Positions 24,500-36,911 are shown, numbered from the stretch's first letter. The stretch: 64,000 nt of DNA from Dichotomocladium elegans (GCA_025716815.1 JAIXMN010000024.1:62001-126000), one strand, 5' to 3'. Numbers and translations: made by a program. Notes: generated by a model from the letters alone, not told the origin.

Positions 24500-27004
24500 C
24501 CTTGTCAATCTGCTGTCTCCATGACAGATCCTTTGTAATATCTCAGCGTTATAAGCAACGTTAAATTCATTTAACCACAATATACATAGACGCCTTCATT
24601 CTGTAGAACTTGTCAATTACTTTGTATGAGGTAATTGGACTGCTTGAAGCACTGATATGCTATTTCCTGTTGTCATATGCTCCTGTGCGATTTATGATTG
24701 TGTTTCCAAAATGCTGCATAGTTGCTGCATATCGTTCGACCCGCTTTTGTATCACTTGACGCTTGCTAACACAGTGATACGAAGGTGTATGGGTAAGATA
24801 GTTTAAGTCAAGGGATACTGTCTAGGTAAAATTCCATCGTGTTTTGGAGTATTACGTTTAGACACGCAAGCGATGGCTTGTAACAAGTCATCTATGTATC
24901 GCAAGAGACCAAAAGACGAGTGTCATGGCTATTGAGAGCCTATGTGAGAGTCGACTTCGATTAACGTCCTGCGTAAAGGGTTTACGCATAGACTTCAAAC
25001 ACTCCATCCTAAGCGACAAGACCGATCTAAGATTGATCCGTAGTGGTCGTGAGCACCATAGTGGGCGACGTTTTCATTGACAGAGATCACCCCAACGAGA
25101 GGCGAGCCATCGTAGTCAAGGGCCCATATTCGTGCTTGACGCAGTGATAGATGATATGGCACCGGCCTCGTTAGCCCATACCGCAGACACCCATCATTAT
25201 GATCAACACATACATGTACGTTTCGATAGCATTGCTTCATTGCCGGACACTTATAGCTGCTCAATGCTCTAGATCTCCTGAGACATTATCGCGTTACAAA
25301 AAACCTGCTGAGAATATCACCTTACAATTTGCATTCTTTCCATTGCTTTAGAATGTCGTCACTTAATACCTAAAGCCACGCCATATCCATAGGCTTTGCA
25401 ATGATAGTATAATGCGTGCTTTATATACCGCAGGCAACCCGTCACATATGATCCCGCGAGCTCAGCATACTTTTCATTCTATCTGCTTCAAACACCCCGC
25501 AGAACCTTCATCGATGTTTCAGCCATAACTAGGCTTATTAATCGTGCCACCCGTTATTATATATGCATAGAGGAAGTTGACATGCTTTTGATCACATACC
25601 TTGCAGGTCAAATGGGCCTTTGGACAAGACTCATAGATTGTGTAGCAATACGTCCATCACTGGTCACTGAGACTTTGATGCTAACTTCATATTACCAAAT
25701 GCAATAGGTTCGCTGCTTAAGAAGTCATCAAGCATCCGTACTCCTATGTGATCCTGGTGCCAATGTTGGTAGCAGACGCTATAACTGTGGGTGACCTTCT
25801 CTCAATGCTTGCAGCAGATGACTCAGTCTTGCGGATCTTGGCAGTCAAGAATAATTGAGTTGAAGGGTTGAGGCAATTCATCCAAGCGGGAGGCATCTTT
25901 CAAACGAACGCTTTAGCGATAGGGACAGCTGTGGACATGACATATGGAGAGTATGTAAGTTGGCTACGTTTGCGCTCCCACTTCACGATTGTGGCACAGC
26001 TTCGTGACAGGAATTCCTTTTCGGGCAATCCGTCCTCACATGACCTGGTTTATGGCAATATGGCAAATGCTGCGGTGCGCCGCATCAATTCGCATGAATG
26101 AATCAATGCACTTCAAATGGTGTTTCACTTCAGCAATCGGCAGATAGGGCGATCGTCGTGAGATACCCAGCATCGGATATCCTATGGCTGCGGAGAGGCA
26201 TTAAACATCAGTGCAAGCAGCCACGTGGAGAGTTTTTCCCGTAGGTCGAAGAGCACGTGATAAAATGAGCCCTGCCCCGGATTCATAAATGTGCAAGAGT
26301 GGAGCCCCATTGCAGTATACACGATCAATCTAACAATGGACACCTGCCAATATTGCCTTTTGCATTGTTAAGAGGAACCATCTGTATGTTGAACACGGTT
26401 CGGTCCTCGGGCATATCACTGGCAATGATGTCTATCATCCATCATCCAGTTGTTGGCGAGCAGGGAGGACTCTGGTAGATACCGGATATCCGACAACTAA
26501 GAATGCCCAGAGACTGCCTCACGGTGAAAGTAATAACACCGAATTCCAAAAAAAAACTGCATCATTCTACAATAACAGGATCTACTGATTGTCAAGGCAA
26601 CTTTGGCGACGAGTTTCCATGGTAACAGTACCTTCAAAAATTGTTTCCCGTCTTTGTTCATAAGAACGAGTGGACGCGTGAACGGACTCAGTCTAAAGTC
26701 TGCCAGGTTCGGAGTGGTGAGTGGGAGGTTAGTGAAACGGCTAGCACGGTAATATATGGCCTCAGGAGACAAGTGTCTTGTATGTGGGGAATGAAAGTAG
26801 AGTTGTAGTGTGTACGCCTTCTACGAACAATTGTTTAAAGCACCGATCAGACCATCCTATTGGACAAGGCAAAAAGTCAAGGGAACGCTTGTGCGGGATG
26901 GTGCAGCCACCAATTATTCTTGTAACAGTCACAACCTCCGCAAGCGTCCAGTCTAAACTGGAACTTGCAACCCGCTTTTTTTGCTAGTCATTACTTCAAT
27001 CTAA
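24500..27004. other. Gene-poor 2.5 kb with unassigned short frames
   Basis: No gene was recognised. Coding-like but orphan frames occur at 24995-25264 (minus; contains CVDHNDGCLRYGLTRPVP), 25868-26101 (plus) and 26497-26772 (minus; begins MSPEAIYYRASRFTNLP and is rich in basic/hydrophobic residues). The last could be the first exon of a small protein divergent from the SR gene; unproven. Confidence 0.35.
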
Positions 27005-28598
27005 ATGTCTTACTACAGTGATCGCGACCGTCCAAGAGGATTTCGCCGCCTTTATGTTGGTATGTGTCCTTGAAGTTATCATCAGTACGGATAATTAATT
27101 CTAGCAGGCAACTTGAATCGCTACGTGCGGGAGCGTGATTTGGATCGTATGTTCTCCAAGCTTGGCCGAGTCAGGGACTTGGAGCTCATGGTAAAGTGAT
27201 GACACAGATATAATGCATATGATGGCAGTACTTTAAAGCTCATTGCTATGTATCCACTCATAGACCAACTTTGCCTTTGTCGAATATGATGTAAGCAGAA
27301 TATAGAAGCAGCAGCATCGTCGTCCGCAAAAGCTCACTCTGTCCTCTTTCTCTCCAGGATCCACGGGGTGCGTGTTCATAACTCACATTTTGGTGTTTTC
27401 TTTTTTATGGCGGCGTTGCGTGGTGGATTAGGCGGTTTCTCTCTCCCTCTTCCTGTCGCACACAATGCTTGCTCTCGTTTTTCTTTCTTTTGTTTCTATT
27501 GGGGGGATACGGTGTGCTTTTGGCGCGCGGTTGATCGGCGTATGACTCATCCAACACCTCTCCAGACGCCGAAGATGCTATTAGAGATTTTCATGGAACT
27601 CGTCTCGAAGGCGATCGTATCATAGTACGTCTTGTGCAAATCATTCTTTTAATTTAAGCTGTAACATTGGCCTTCCTGGCGTAGGTCGAATTCGCAAAGA
27701 ACAGACGCGGCGGTGGTGAACGTCGTGGCGGCGACAGAGCAAGTGAGCGTTGCTATAACTGCGGTGAAATTGGTATGTATCATTTCCGAAACCGGCATTG
27801 AGAAGGAAAGATATATAACTGAGTTGCTTTCTAATTTAGGTCATATGTAAGTAACGCCATTGATTATTTCATCGTTATGAGATATTTATGCCCTAAAACT
27901 CCTAATCAAATGTGCAAACCATAAACTTCTGCAGCTCAAGAGAATGGTAAGAACTGCAAATTAATATTTGTGACAAATACATATCCACTAATATTTTTTC
28001 CCCACTAGCTCGTTGCCAAAGGGAAGGTAAATAGCACAACCATAAGTGGCAAGCTATAAAGAGAAAAAATACGCTGAATTAGCAAAACTCTTCCTGTTAG
28101 CGGTGAACGTGCCATGCGCTTTGAAGAGAACCGATGCTTGTAAGTCAATGAAAAATGGAAGAATGTGCATTATTCATAAAGCTAATTCATGCATATCAAT
28201 AGTGAGTGTGGCCAGACAGGCCATCGTGCTCGTGATTGCCCGTAGGTTTTCTATGATAGAAATGGTGATGTAAAACAACTGTCTCCTGATATGCTTATCC
28301 AAACAGTGAACGTGCAAGCGGTGGCGGCAGCGGCAGCCGAAGACGCTCTTCGAGATCGCGCTCCCCATCCCCTCGCCGTGACCGTGAACGTGAGCGCGAA
28401 CGTGAGCGTGAACGCGATCGTGATCGTGATCGCGAACGTGAACGTGAACGTGGTCGTGGTCGTTCAAGATCCCCGGCGTCCCGCTCTGGCTCGCGCTCCC
28501 CCAGCCCTGCTAGACATTCCAGAAGATACTCCGGTGAACGCGAAGATCGTAGCCGCTATGATCAGGAAGAAGAACGCGCGGATAACTCTAACTATTAA
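27005..28598 (+). CDS. SR splicing factor: RRM, two CCHC zinc knuckles, RS domain
   Basis: This is a pre-mRNA splicing factor of the SRSF7/plant RS2Z type. Twelve exons sum to 729 nt (242 aa): 27005-27059, 27108-27190, 27264-27290, 27358-27367, 27566-27624, 27685-27772, 27840-27846, 27935-27946, 28009-28026, 28101-28139, 28203-28241, 28307-28598. The RRM (residues about 13-85) has RNP2 RLYVGNL and RNP1-like TNFAFVEYD. Knuckle 1 is CYNCGEIGHISREC and knuckle 2 is CFECGQTGHRARDC (both C-x2-C-x4-H-x4-C). The tail is RS/RE/RD repeats ending YDQEEERADNSNY. Four exons are 7-18 nt, and knuckle 1 is spread over four exons. Skipping of these microexons could create isoforms; SR genes commonly autoregulate by splicing, which is inference here. 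Confidence 0.88.
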
Positions 28599-29079
28599 AA
28601 GATTCATAAAAGCGAGGACATTGAGCTGTCTCAGCAAGAATCATTTTCTCTTTCGAAAACGCTACGGTGATGTAGTCTGCATCGACATTAATTCTAGAAA
28701 TTGATATGATTTGCGAATAAACCAGTGCAACGTTTCTCGATGAGTTGAGTTGAATACCGCTGCTCTCAAATTGCATTCCAAGCCAGGCTGCCGTCCGAGA
28801 CCCCTCGGTAGCTGGGAATACTCTTTCCTTGTATTCTTCTCCAGGCCTAACTTCCATGGCATTGTGGTCTAGGATGTAACCATCCTCTGCAGAAACCCAA
28901 TATACGGCGGACTATGGTCTGGCGTATAGTACACATGGTAATGCTAGCCTCCTCTAGCCATGTCGTTATATTAAGCAAACTGGCCTGGTAGGCAATCGCA
29001 GACGTGCAGGAAGGAAAAATAAATAATCAGCATCGTCCTCTTTTTTTTTTTTCGCTCTAATCTCTTGCAAAAATAAACG
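28599..29079. other. Intergenic spacer
   Basis: No supported gene. A poly-T run near 29037-29052 lies just upstream of the next start. Confidence 0.45.
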
Positions 29080-29849
29080 ATGTCCGCTTGGCTTATGCCG
29101 CTTACTCGGACCTTGGTTCTTATTCCCGCTACTATCTTTACCTTTCTCATTGTCTATTACTGCCTACTCCACTTTTTCCATCCCACGATGACAGGCTCTA
29201 CATTTCGACTCACACTTCGCGAGGGCATCACGGGTGGATTAGTTGGCCCTACTCTAAAGTATGCATTTTGCCAATTGCATATGAGGCAGAATTACGCTGC
29301 TACTCAGTTTATGCTTATGGGATTATCTTTAGGAAAGTTATTGACATCAAGGGCGATAGCTATTCAGGAGCAACCGTTATGAATATGGAGCTAAAGCCTC
29401 AGAGCAAGCTGGACTATGTCACGCAAACTGCCACTGTATCGACGTAAAGAGTCGAAAGGTTCTAGGAGATAGTGCGTGTATGAACATGAGAGCCCTGTAT
29501 TCTGTAGTGATAAGGCATCGTCGTTTATCCAGCTCGTCATGAGTCAACTGAAGACTCTCCCTATGGAGGAACCCTTTGGCAGTGAAGATATATATGGCTT
29601 TGATACAGGAATCATGTTTTCGACAAATGATTTTGCATGGGCAACTGGTAAGGTGCCCCACGGAAACTGAGAACAAGGCAGAGATGTAGATGTAATGAAC
29701 CAATGGAATACTCAATAGGAGGCGGTCCAGAAGGATGTGGAGGGAGAGGACAGGAATCTTCCGTGCGCCCAACACCGGAGCAAAAACAAGTCTTCAAAGA
29801 GGTCATTGATATGATCACAGAGTTCGGCGCAGAGTATGCTGTTGAGTAA
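29080..29849 (+). CDS. Conserved-looking membrane-anchored protein of unknown function
   Basis: Four exons, 29080-29258, 29333-29443, 29508-29647 and 29719-29849, join to 561 nt (186 aa). An N-terminal hydrophobic stretch (about residues 8-32, LVLIPATIFTFLIVYY) looks like a signal anchor. The body begins FRLTLREGITGGLVGPTLKK, passes through MSQLKTLPMEEPFGSEDIYG and FSTNDFAWATGGGPEGCGG, and ends in a helix EQKQVFKEVIDMITEFGA. Clean splice joins with frame kept over four exons support a real gene. I do not recognise a named family and propose no function; the Gly-rich turn with one Cys and the acidic helix are the notable parts. Confidence 0.7.
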
Positions 29850-30012
29850 ATAAAGCCAACAAGTCTCAAACATGGTAGCAGTATGCATCCTACCGAGGCT
29901 TCGCTCCTGTCAGAAAAAAATTACCACCCCCTATTCCACAATGAGCAGACTTTTTCTCCTTCTCACTCCCATCCAAGACTCCTCATAATACTCTTATTTT
30001 CTCATCTCGACA

Positions 30013-31250
30013 ATGAATGGCGACAGTGAAATTGCAGGGCGCATTGCTGCTGCTCGACGCGAAGCCGAGGCGCTCAAGGAACGTATCAAACGACGAAAAG
30101 AAGCTCTTGAAGATAGCACACGCAAGTATTCATACCCAGCAAAGTGGCTGCTCATGTTACTAGTTGCAAAGAATTTAACTATTGGCGGGGGCGGTGTAGT
30201 GGAGGAGATGGCCAAAGACGTCGAGTCACTCCCACGGATTGTCATGAAAGCCCGTCGAACACTCAAGGGCCACCTGGCAAAGATCTATGCTATGCACTGG
30301 GCGACTGATAAGCGACATCTTGTCTCTGCCTCACAGGATGGAAAGCTTATAATCTGGGACGCCTATACAACGAATAAAGTCCATGCTATCCCATTGCGAT
30401 CGTCTTGGGTTATGACCTGCGCCTATTCGACATCAGGTAATTTCGTCGCCTGCGGTGGTCTAGATAACATCTGCTCGATCTATAACCTCAGAACGCGCGA
30501 TGGCCCTGTTCGCCCTGCTCGTGAACTGTCGGCACACACGGGCTATCTAAGTTGCTGTCGTTTCATCAATGATCGCCAGATCTTGACGGCCTCAGGCGAC
30601 ATGACGTGCATGTTGTGGGATATCGATGCGGGTGTGAAAACTGAGGAATTCGCTGATCATTCTGGCGATGTCATGAGGTAAAATGAATGCTTCTTTCTTT
30701 CCTCGCCATCCCCTCAACACGCTTCCCTTTCCTCTAAAGTTTGTCCCTTGGATCCAACCCAAATGTGTTTGTTTCTGGCGCTTGTGACACAACTGCCAAG
30801 GTCTGGGATATTCGCACAAAGAGATGTGTCCAGACCTTCACCGGTCATGAATCGGATGTGAATGCCGTCCAGTTCTTCCCCAACGGCGACGCTTTTGCAA
30901 CAGGGTCCGATGATGCAAGCTGTCGGCTATTCGATTTGCGAGCAGACGCTGAATTAGCCACCTATTCGCATGAATCCATCCTTTGTGGTATAACTTCTGT
31001 TGACTTCTCTGTCTCAGGCCGCCTTTTGTTCGGAGGCTATGACGACTACAACTGTAACGTGTGGGATACGCTCAAAGGAGAGCGGGTGGGCGTACTGTCG
31101 GCTCATGAGAACCGAGTGTCCTGTCTTGGTCTCGCAAGTGATGGCATGGCGTTATGCACAGGCAGCTGGGACGCTACACTGAAGGTAAACTAAAGCGAAA
31201 CCACACCTACTTAACTTATTCATGTTGGAGTAAAATAGATCTGGGCCTGA
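30013..31250 (+). CDS. Heterotrimeric G-protein beta subunit
   Basis: This seven-bladed WD40 Gbeta subunit couples receptors to pheromone, nutrient or development signalling with Galpha and Ggamma. Four exons, 30013-30121, 30200-30677, 30740-31184 and 31239-31250, give 1044 nt (347 aa). The N-terminal coiled coil is [19 protein letters not shown], followed by the hallmark [36 protein letters not shown] and [20 protein letters not shown]. The first intron (30122-30199) starts with GCAAGT rather than GT. Splicing it yields [16 protein letters not shown], the expected Gbeta sequence, while reading through would insert 26 residues with no stop. The last exon is 12 nt and encodes only Ile-Trp-Ala-stop. 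Full length. Confidence 0.92.
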
Positions 31251-31614
31251 TGGGCTTTGTTGGGAATATTTTTTCGTACACTTTGCATCCATGATAAATT
31301 TCAATGTATTTGAGTAACGTGCTGAGTACGGTTGCTGTTGCATGAATCCTATTTTTCTTGATAGCAATGTTCACATATCGGAAAAGGGGCACATGATGTT
31401 CATTACATGAGAAGTTTATATGCCCTTTGGTGATCAGTGTGGCTCGCGCATACTGCTACGGTTGAATGAGATAATATCATTCTCGATATTCGATCTGTGT
31501 GTATCGGTGACTGTGACTTGTGCAGGAAACCCGACCCGACCGATCGAGGCCGTCAAAAAATTTAAATTCTTTAAGGCCTGACTTTTTGACTTGATCGATC
31601 TTCCCCATTCTCCC
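31251..31614. other. Intergenic spacer between G-beta and UTP21
   Basis: About 360 bp between same-strand genes; no gene or clear element seen. Confidence 0.45.
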
Positions 31615-34600
31615 ATGGTCGCCCCGGAAGACAAACGTCAAAAGATCGAGCACGACAATCCCAAAGGCATCGCCCGATCCCGGGTTTTTCAGCCTTTCCG
31701 TGCTCTCGGATACATTACCGATGACATCCCCTTCGTGGTAGAAACGCGTGGCCAGGACTTCTTCTTAACCACCAGCGTTGGGTACAACTTTCAGACTTAC
31801 AGTGTAAATCTCTTGCTACCACCTCGCTATGAATTACGTACCCGGAAAGCTCATGGGAGCCATGATTTGATTAATTAGATGGACAAGATGCGCTTGCTCT
31901 TCGTGAGCCCTCGTACTCCCAAACGCATTACAGCCATGGCTGCAGCGGCGGGAATCACATACATTGCTTATGGCAGTACAATTGCCGGCTATAAACGCGG
32001 CAAAGAGGTCGGTGGATATGCTCCCGGGCTGAAAAAAATTACCATATATTCATGTTTTCGTTTCCCCACGGATAGTTTGTCAAGCTGGGTGGAGACGGTG
32101 ATTACATTATTCTTCAGATCCTCGTTCTCGGACAGCATATTGCGTCTCTATGTGACGACAATGTGCTGCGCATGTGGAATATAGTGGATGGAGGTAAAAT
32201 TTCAATGAGCGAGGGACAACCTGTTGCTTGATCAAAATACCAATTGTATGCGTGAACACAGACCTTTATACCGAAATTGAATTCGGCGCCACTTTTACTG
32301 CCACGAAGATGATACATCCTTTGACGTACCTTAACAAAATTCTTGTCGGCAGTGCTCAAGGTTCAATGCAAATTTGGAACGTCCGAATTAGCAAGATGAT
32401 CTATGAGTTCCAGTCGTTTGGATCTGCCATTTCGTGCTTGGAGCAGTCGCCGGTTGTCGATGTGATTGCCATCGGTCTTCTAGACGGTCGCACTGTTTTA
32501 CACAACATTCGAATGGACGAAAAGATCGATACGGTACACCAGGCAGATCGAGTCACTGCAATCACATTCCGGACGGGTACGCAGATGAATAGAGGCTGGT
32601 TTGGGAGAGCGGAAAGAGAGAACAATACTGATTTCTCCTTTATTTTTTGTTAAAAAAAAGACGAGGAACAAATGATGGCGACGGCCAACATGCACGGTGA
32701 TGTTGCCCTCTGGGATCTTTCCACCCGAAAACTTGCACACAATATGAAGGCAGCACACAATGGACTCATCTCCTCGGTGGCCTTCTTGAACAACCAGCCC
32801 ATTTTAGTAACTGCAGGCGCGGACAATGCCGTGACGGTAACATTACTTCTGGCGTATTGTCCTATATGAATTGGAACTGATATGATCAATTAGCAATGGA
32901 TTTTCGAGAAGCTCAATTCGGTTCCCTTGCCGTTAAGAGGCCGGAGTGGCCATTATGCTCCTCCTGCGAAGATTAAGTATTATGGAGACGATGGCAAGAC
33001 CATTCTAAGCGCTGGTCGCGACCAAGCATTGCGCTGGTTCTCTACATTCCAGGATGCTCAGAGCGTTGAGTTATCTCAGGGCTCAATTGCAAAGAAAGCT
33101 AAGGCCCGTGATGTTTCGTTGGAATCACTCAAATTGCCCATTATTACGGATTTTGCCTTCGGTTAGTAGAAATTATTTTCATGGAATGCATCGTAGTAAT
33201 CAAGTTATATGTTTATCCAGAGAAAGCAAAGGAGAAGGAATGGGCGAACGTGTTGACAGCACATATGAATGATATTGGTGCACGTACTTGGTCTACAAAG
33301 AACAAGGCACTGTCAGACCATACTCTTCTTAGCATTGACAAGAGCATTATCAAGGTATGGATGGAACAAGTATACTGCCATTGGTCGTTTATAACAATAC
33401 TCTCCCTGGTTCCAGGCAGTTAGTGTCAGCGCATGCGGTAATTTTGGTTTCGCTGGATGCGCCTCGGGCCAGATCGAAATGTTCAACATGCAGTCGGGTC
33501 TGCACAGACGGACTTTCGGAGGTCCAAACGGCCATAAGAAGGCAATTACAGGATTAGCGAGCGATGCCACAAACCGACATCTGATCAGTGTATCGGTTGA
33601 CCGCACCGTCAAAATTTGGGACTTCCAAAAAGGCGAAGTACTTCACACGATTTCCTTGGAAACACCGATTGTTGGTTTACAGTTTCACAAAGATAACAAC
33701 TTATTGGCTGTTGCATGCGATGATCTCGGGATTCGGGTGATTGACATTGAGACACAGAAAATTGTGAGAGAGTTCTGGGGCCACCGGAACCGAATAACTG
33801 ATTTCGTAAGTTGCAGGTTTTTAAGGGTATCTTGGCAGGAGACTAAAAATGCAAACCAGTGCTTCAGCCCTGACGGTCGATGGATTGTTTCTGCATCACT
33901 TGATGCGACTGTGCGAACTTGGGACTTGCCGTCAAGTACCATGGTCGATATTTTTAAAGTGGAGGATGTTGTCTCCAGCTTAACCTTCTCACCCACGGGC
34001 GATTTTCTGGCAACTACACATGTTGGTAACCTGGGTATCTTCTTATGGTATATCCTGTTGTCATTGAAATGGTCCATTTCTCGAGAGCGCTGATAATATT
34101 GTGCATTAGGGCCAACCGATTGCAGTTTGCCAATATCTCGCTTCGCAGCATTGCGGATGACGAGGTGTCCGAGGTTCTTGCACTACCATCATTGGAAGGC
34201 TTGGGTGACGAAGGTACAGTTTGCGATGGGATGACTTGATCTCATTCGAGATATTAAATTATTGTTTCGATAGACCTCGATGAAGAGGAACTAGCTCCCC
34301 CGCTGTCGTTAGGAGAAGAGCTCGGAACAGCTGAGCAATTAACAGAGCAAATGATTACTCTGTCGCTTGAACCTCGTGCAAAGTGGCAGAATTTGCTAAA
34401 CTTGGATACCATCAAAGTAAGTCCGAAGGCAAAAAACCTCTTCAAACCATCTCATGTACTCATATTTTGATGGTAGAAACGTAACAAGCCCAAAGAGGCA
34501 CCCAAAGCACCAGAGCAGGCACCATTCTTTCTTCCTACCGTTGCCGGTCCAAAGGCTCGATTCGATCTTTCCGAAGACAAGAGCATTGGGTCAGAAAAGG

Positions 34601-35080
34601 ACACCCACCGCCTCCAGTTCTCAAAGCTTGACATGCGTACCGAATTCTGCAAAAAGCTCGAGTCAGGACACAAATCGAATGATTGTAAATATTCTCATAG
34701 TCCAACAGATGGCAGTCTAATATGGATACTGATATGTGGTTATGCTCTTAGATACCGAGTTTGTGGCTTATGCTAAATCCCTGAGTCCGTCCAATATGGA
34801 CGTTGAATTGCGGACGATGCCTGTAGATGGTGACCTGACTTACCTCAATCACTTTATTGACGCTATCTTATTCATGCTGCGGTCACGCAAGAACTTTGAA
34901 ATGGCACAGGCTTGGCTCAATGCTTTTCTTGGGATACACGGCGATTTAATGATTGCGAACTCAGAAAACCCCATCCACGCTAAACTCAGCGAAGTCTTAT
35001 CGGCACAGAACGATGAGTTTGGACGCCTCTCGTCCCAGATTCATTATGGTCTTTGTCTCATTGACTTCGCACGTAAATAG
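31615..35080 (+). CDS. UTP21: U3 snoRNP / SSU processome protein Utp21 (WDR36)
   Basis: This nucleolar WD40 protein of the UTP-B complex is required for 18S rRNA processing. It has many short introns; exon 1 is 31615-31803 and exon 2 starts at 31879. Signature segments in order are FRALGYITDDIPFVV, LLFVSPRTPKRITAM, IPxWN-type blades (NKILVGSAQGSMQIWNV), SAGRDQALRWFSTFQDAQSV, WSTKNKALSDHTL (the region joining the two propellers), HKKAITGLASDATNRHLISV, and CFSPDGRWIVSASLDATVRTW. The conserved C-terminal Utp21 domain follows: YAKSLSPSNMDVELRTM then RSRKNFEMAQAWLNAFLGIH. Start ATG at 31615 heads MVAPEDKRQKIE. It appears complete. UTP21 and the ACBD gene converge with about 200 bp between stops. 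Confidence 0.9.
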
Positions 35081-35278
35081 ACTATCCGCACAATTATGCC
35101 ACTTTACACTACATCTTCTTTCCTTTCCTTTCCTTTTCTTTGTTGCATGTTAATAAAAGCACGTTAATTCCATTACGCTGAACAGTCATCGCACAATTTA
35201 CTACGACAGTGTCTATGTGCGGCAAACAAAAAAGACATAAATTAATTGCAAAGGACAGCAGCATCTGTCATTACTACA

Positions 35279-36911
35279 CTACACAATAACTTGGAACAGA
35301 ATATGTTGTTTAACAGACCGCCAAAGCTTCGGGACTTGATCCGATAAAGCAAAGGCGATCGTTCGTCCTCGCCTATATAATATCAGGAAGAGCACAATGA
35401 TAATCAGGAGGTTGACAGCTGGATACCTCTCGGAGGACTAGGTTCAGAAGGGTTATTTATGAGAACGTTAGTACACACACCAACATGCATATATACCTTG
35501 ATTGCCCATTTCCAGACGTTTGAGAAATCATTGTCGTCGTCATCATCATCAGTGCTGGCGCTTCTATTCTCGTTACATGACCCCGCTGCTTCTGCAGCCC
35601 GTTGCTGGTCTCTGACAACCAGTTCCTTCCTCAGATCGTCTATCCTGTCATTCAACGCAATAACTTCCGCTTGAAGGGATTCAAGGGCGCGTTTGGTGAC
35701 CGGCCCGAGTGCGATAAACGAGAGCTCAGACAACGAACCGTTTCTGCTACTGGATCCCTGTACGGTCTTGATAGTTGACAAACGCCCGCCCAATGCGGCT
35801 CGTGGTTTTGGTGTTTGAGTCCGCGGATTTTCATTCTCGTTGTCGTCATCACGGGCTGGATGCTGCCTTGGGGTCGTCTGTGTGGATGTGGAAGGCACCG
35901 TTGCGGCACCAGCAGCCCATGGGTTTGAGTCCAACGAGATATCTGCAGCCGCAGTAGAGCCAACATATGGAGAAGTGCGTGGTCGATCAGGCGTTGGAGT
36001 GGACGTATTTGAGGATTCGTACCGTGGTCGTTGTTGTCGACGAGAAAATGGCCGGCGGCGCCGTTTTGGCGGAGTAGAAGCTCGTAACTGCATTAAATAG
36101 GCTGGTTCTTCCGCATCAGTATCCGAGCTTGAGAACCCACCCGTACCTTCTTGGTGTAATTGGCAGAAAAAATAGAGTTTTAGCCATTGTGTCACGCACT
36201 ATCTGACACACACACACACACACACACGCAAAACTAGGCGGATCATTGACCTTCTTGAACGGTTGGACTGTCATATGTGATGGTGTTTTTTTTATGCTCC
36301 TTACTGTCATGGCCCGTCAGTTGCTGCTGCATCAATCCAAATTCGTGAATTATCTGCTCTGCAATGGGTCGTCCTGAATTTTTCTTATAAGCCTAGCAAA
36401 GAAAATAGTTATGGTTCCTTCGAACGTCCTCCATTCGTTTTTCTTCTCCTGTCTTTCTTCTTGCCTCCCTGGCGGCCCGCAACAGCGTCTCTGTATAATG
36501 ATGCCGGGCGTCGATGCGATCCATTCCTTCCAGTTTCTTCCAGGAATCCCTGATGAACCATGGCAGTCAAATAAGTAGCAATATAGAACATGATAACAAA
36601 GCCCAAACACGCAGTCTCTATACCACTTTGCTCTCCCAACCACATCAAATAGGCCGGGACGAGCGGCATCTACATTGCCGTAAGTCGCTTGTTTATAATA
36701 CCCGTAGAGCTAATGCATGGGAGAAAGCAATAGTCAATGAGCATTTTGTTAAGTGCTGGGATGTTTATGTATGCCAAGCTCTGCATCGCACCTCTAGCTT
36801 TTCGTCTCGTGTAGGCTGGAAGGTGGAATTTGCGGGCAGGTGCTGAACTATCTCAAGGGCCTTGTTGTAACGCTGAATGACATACCGATCGGAGTAATGC
36901 GGGGGGATCAT
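35279..36911 (-). CDS. Tail-anchored acyl-CoA-binding domain protein (ACBD4/5-like)
   Basis: It binds long-chain acyl-CoA through an N-terminal ACB domain and is probably held on a membrane, likely peroxisome or ER, by a C-terminal helix. The start is at 36911 ([20 protein letters not shown]). The ACB domain is built from several exons: [17 protein letters not shown], then [19 protein letters not shown], then GRAKW joined to [13 protein letters not shown]. The middle is polar and charged with a coiled coil ([19 protein letters not shown]). The last exon (35437-35279) gives [18 protein letters not shown], one membrane helix with a basic flank near the C-terminus. The large exon 35497-36146 precedes it. 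One donor after the ACB domain is unclear: either GTTCGA or a GC-type AG/GCAAGA. An intron holds a (CA)n tract at about 36206-36228. Confidence 0.83.
36206..36228. repeat. (CA)n tract in an intron
   Basis: About 11 CA units lie in the intron 36147-36250 of the acyl-CoA-binding gene, on its template strand; polymorphic length is likely. Confidence 0.8.

Noticed and set aside
28174..28467. Minus frame rich in HVHVRDHDHD repeats
   Set aside because: It is the antisense shadow of the RS/RE/RD repeat of the SR protein.
30122..30199. 26-residue insertion in G-beta as a real protein segment
   Set aside because: A GC-AG intron removes it and restores the conserved family sequence; retention is only a possible isoform.
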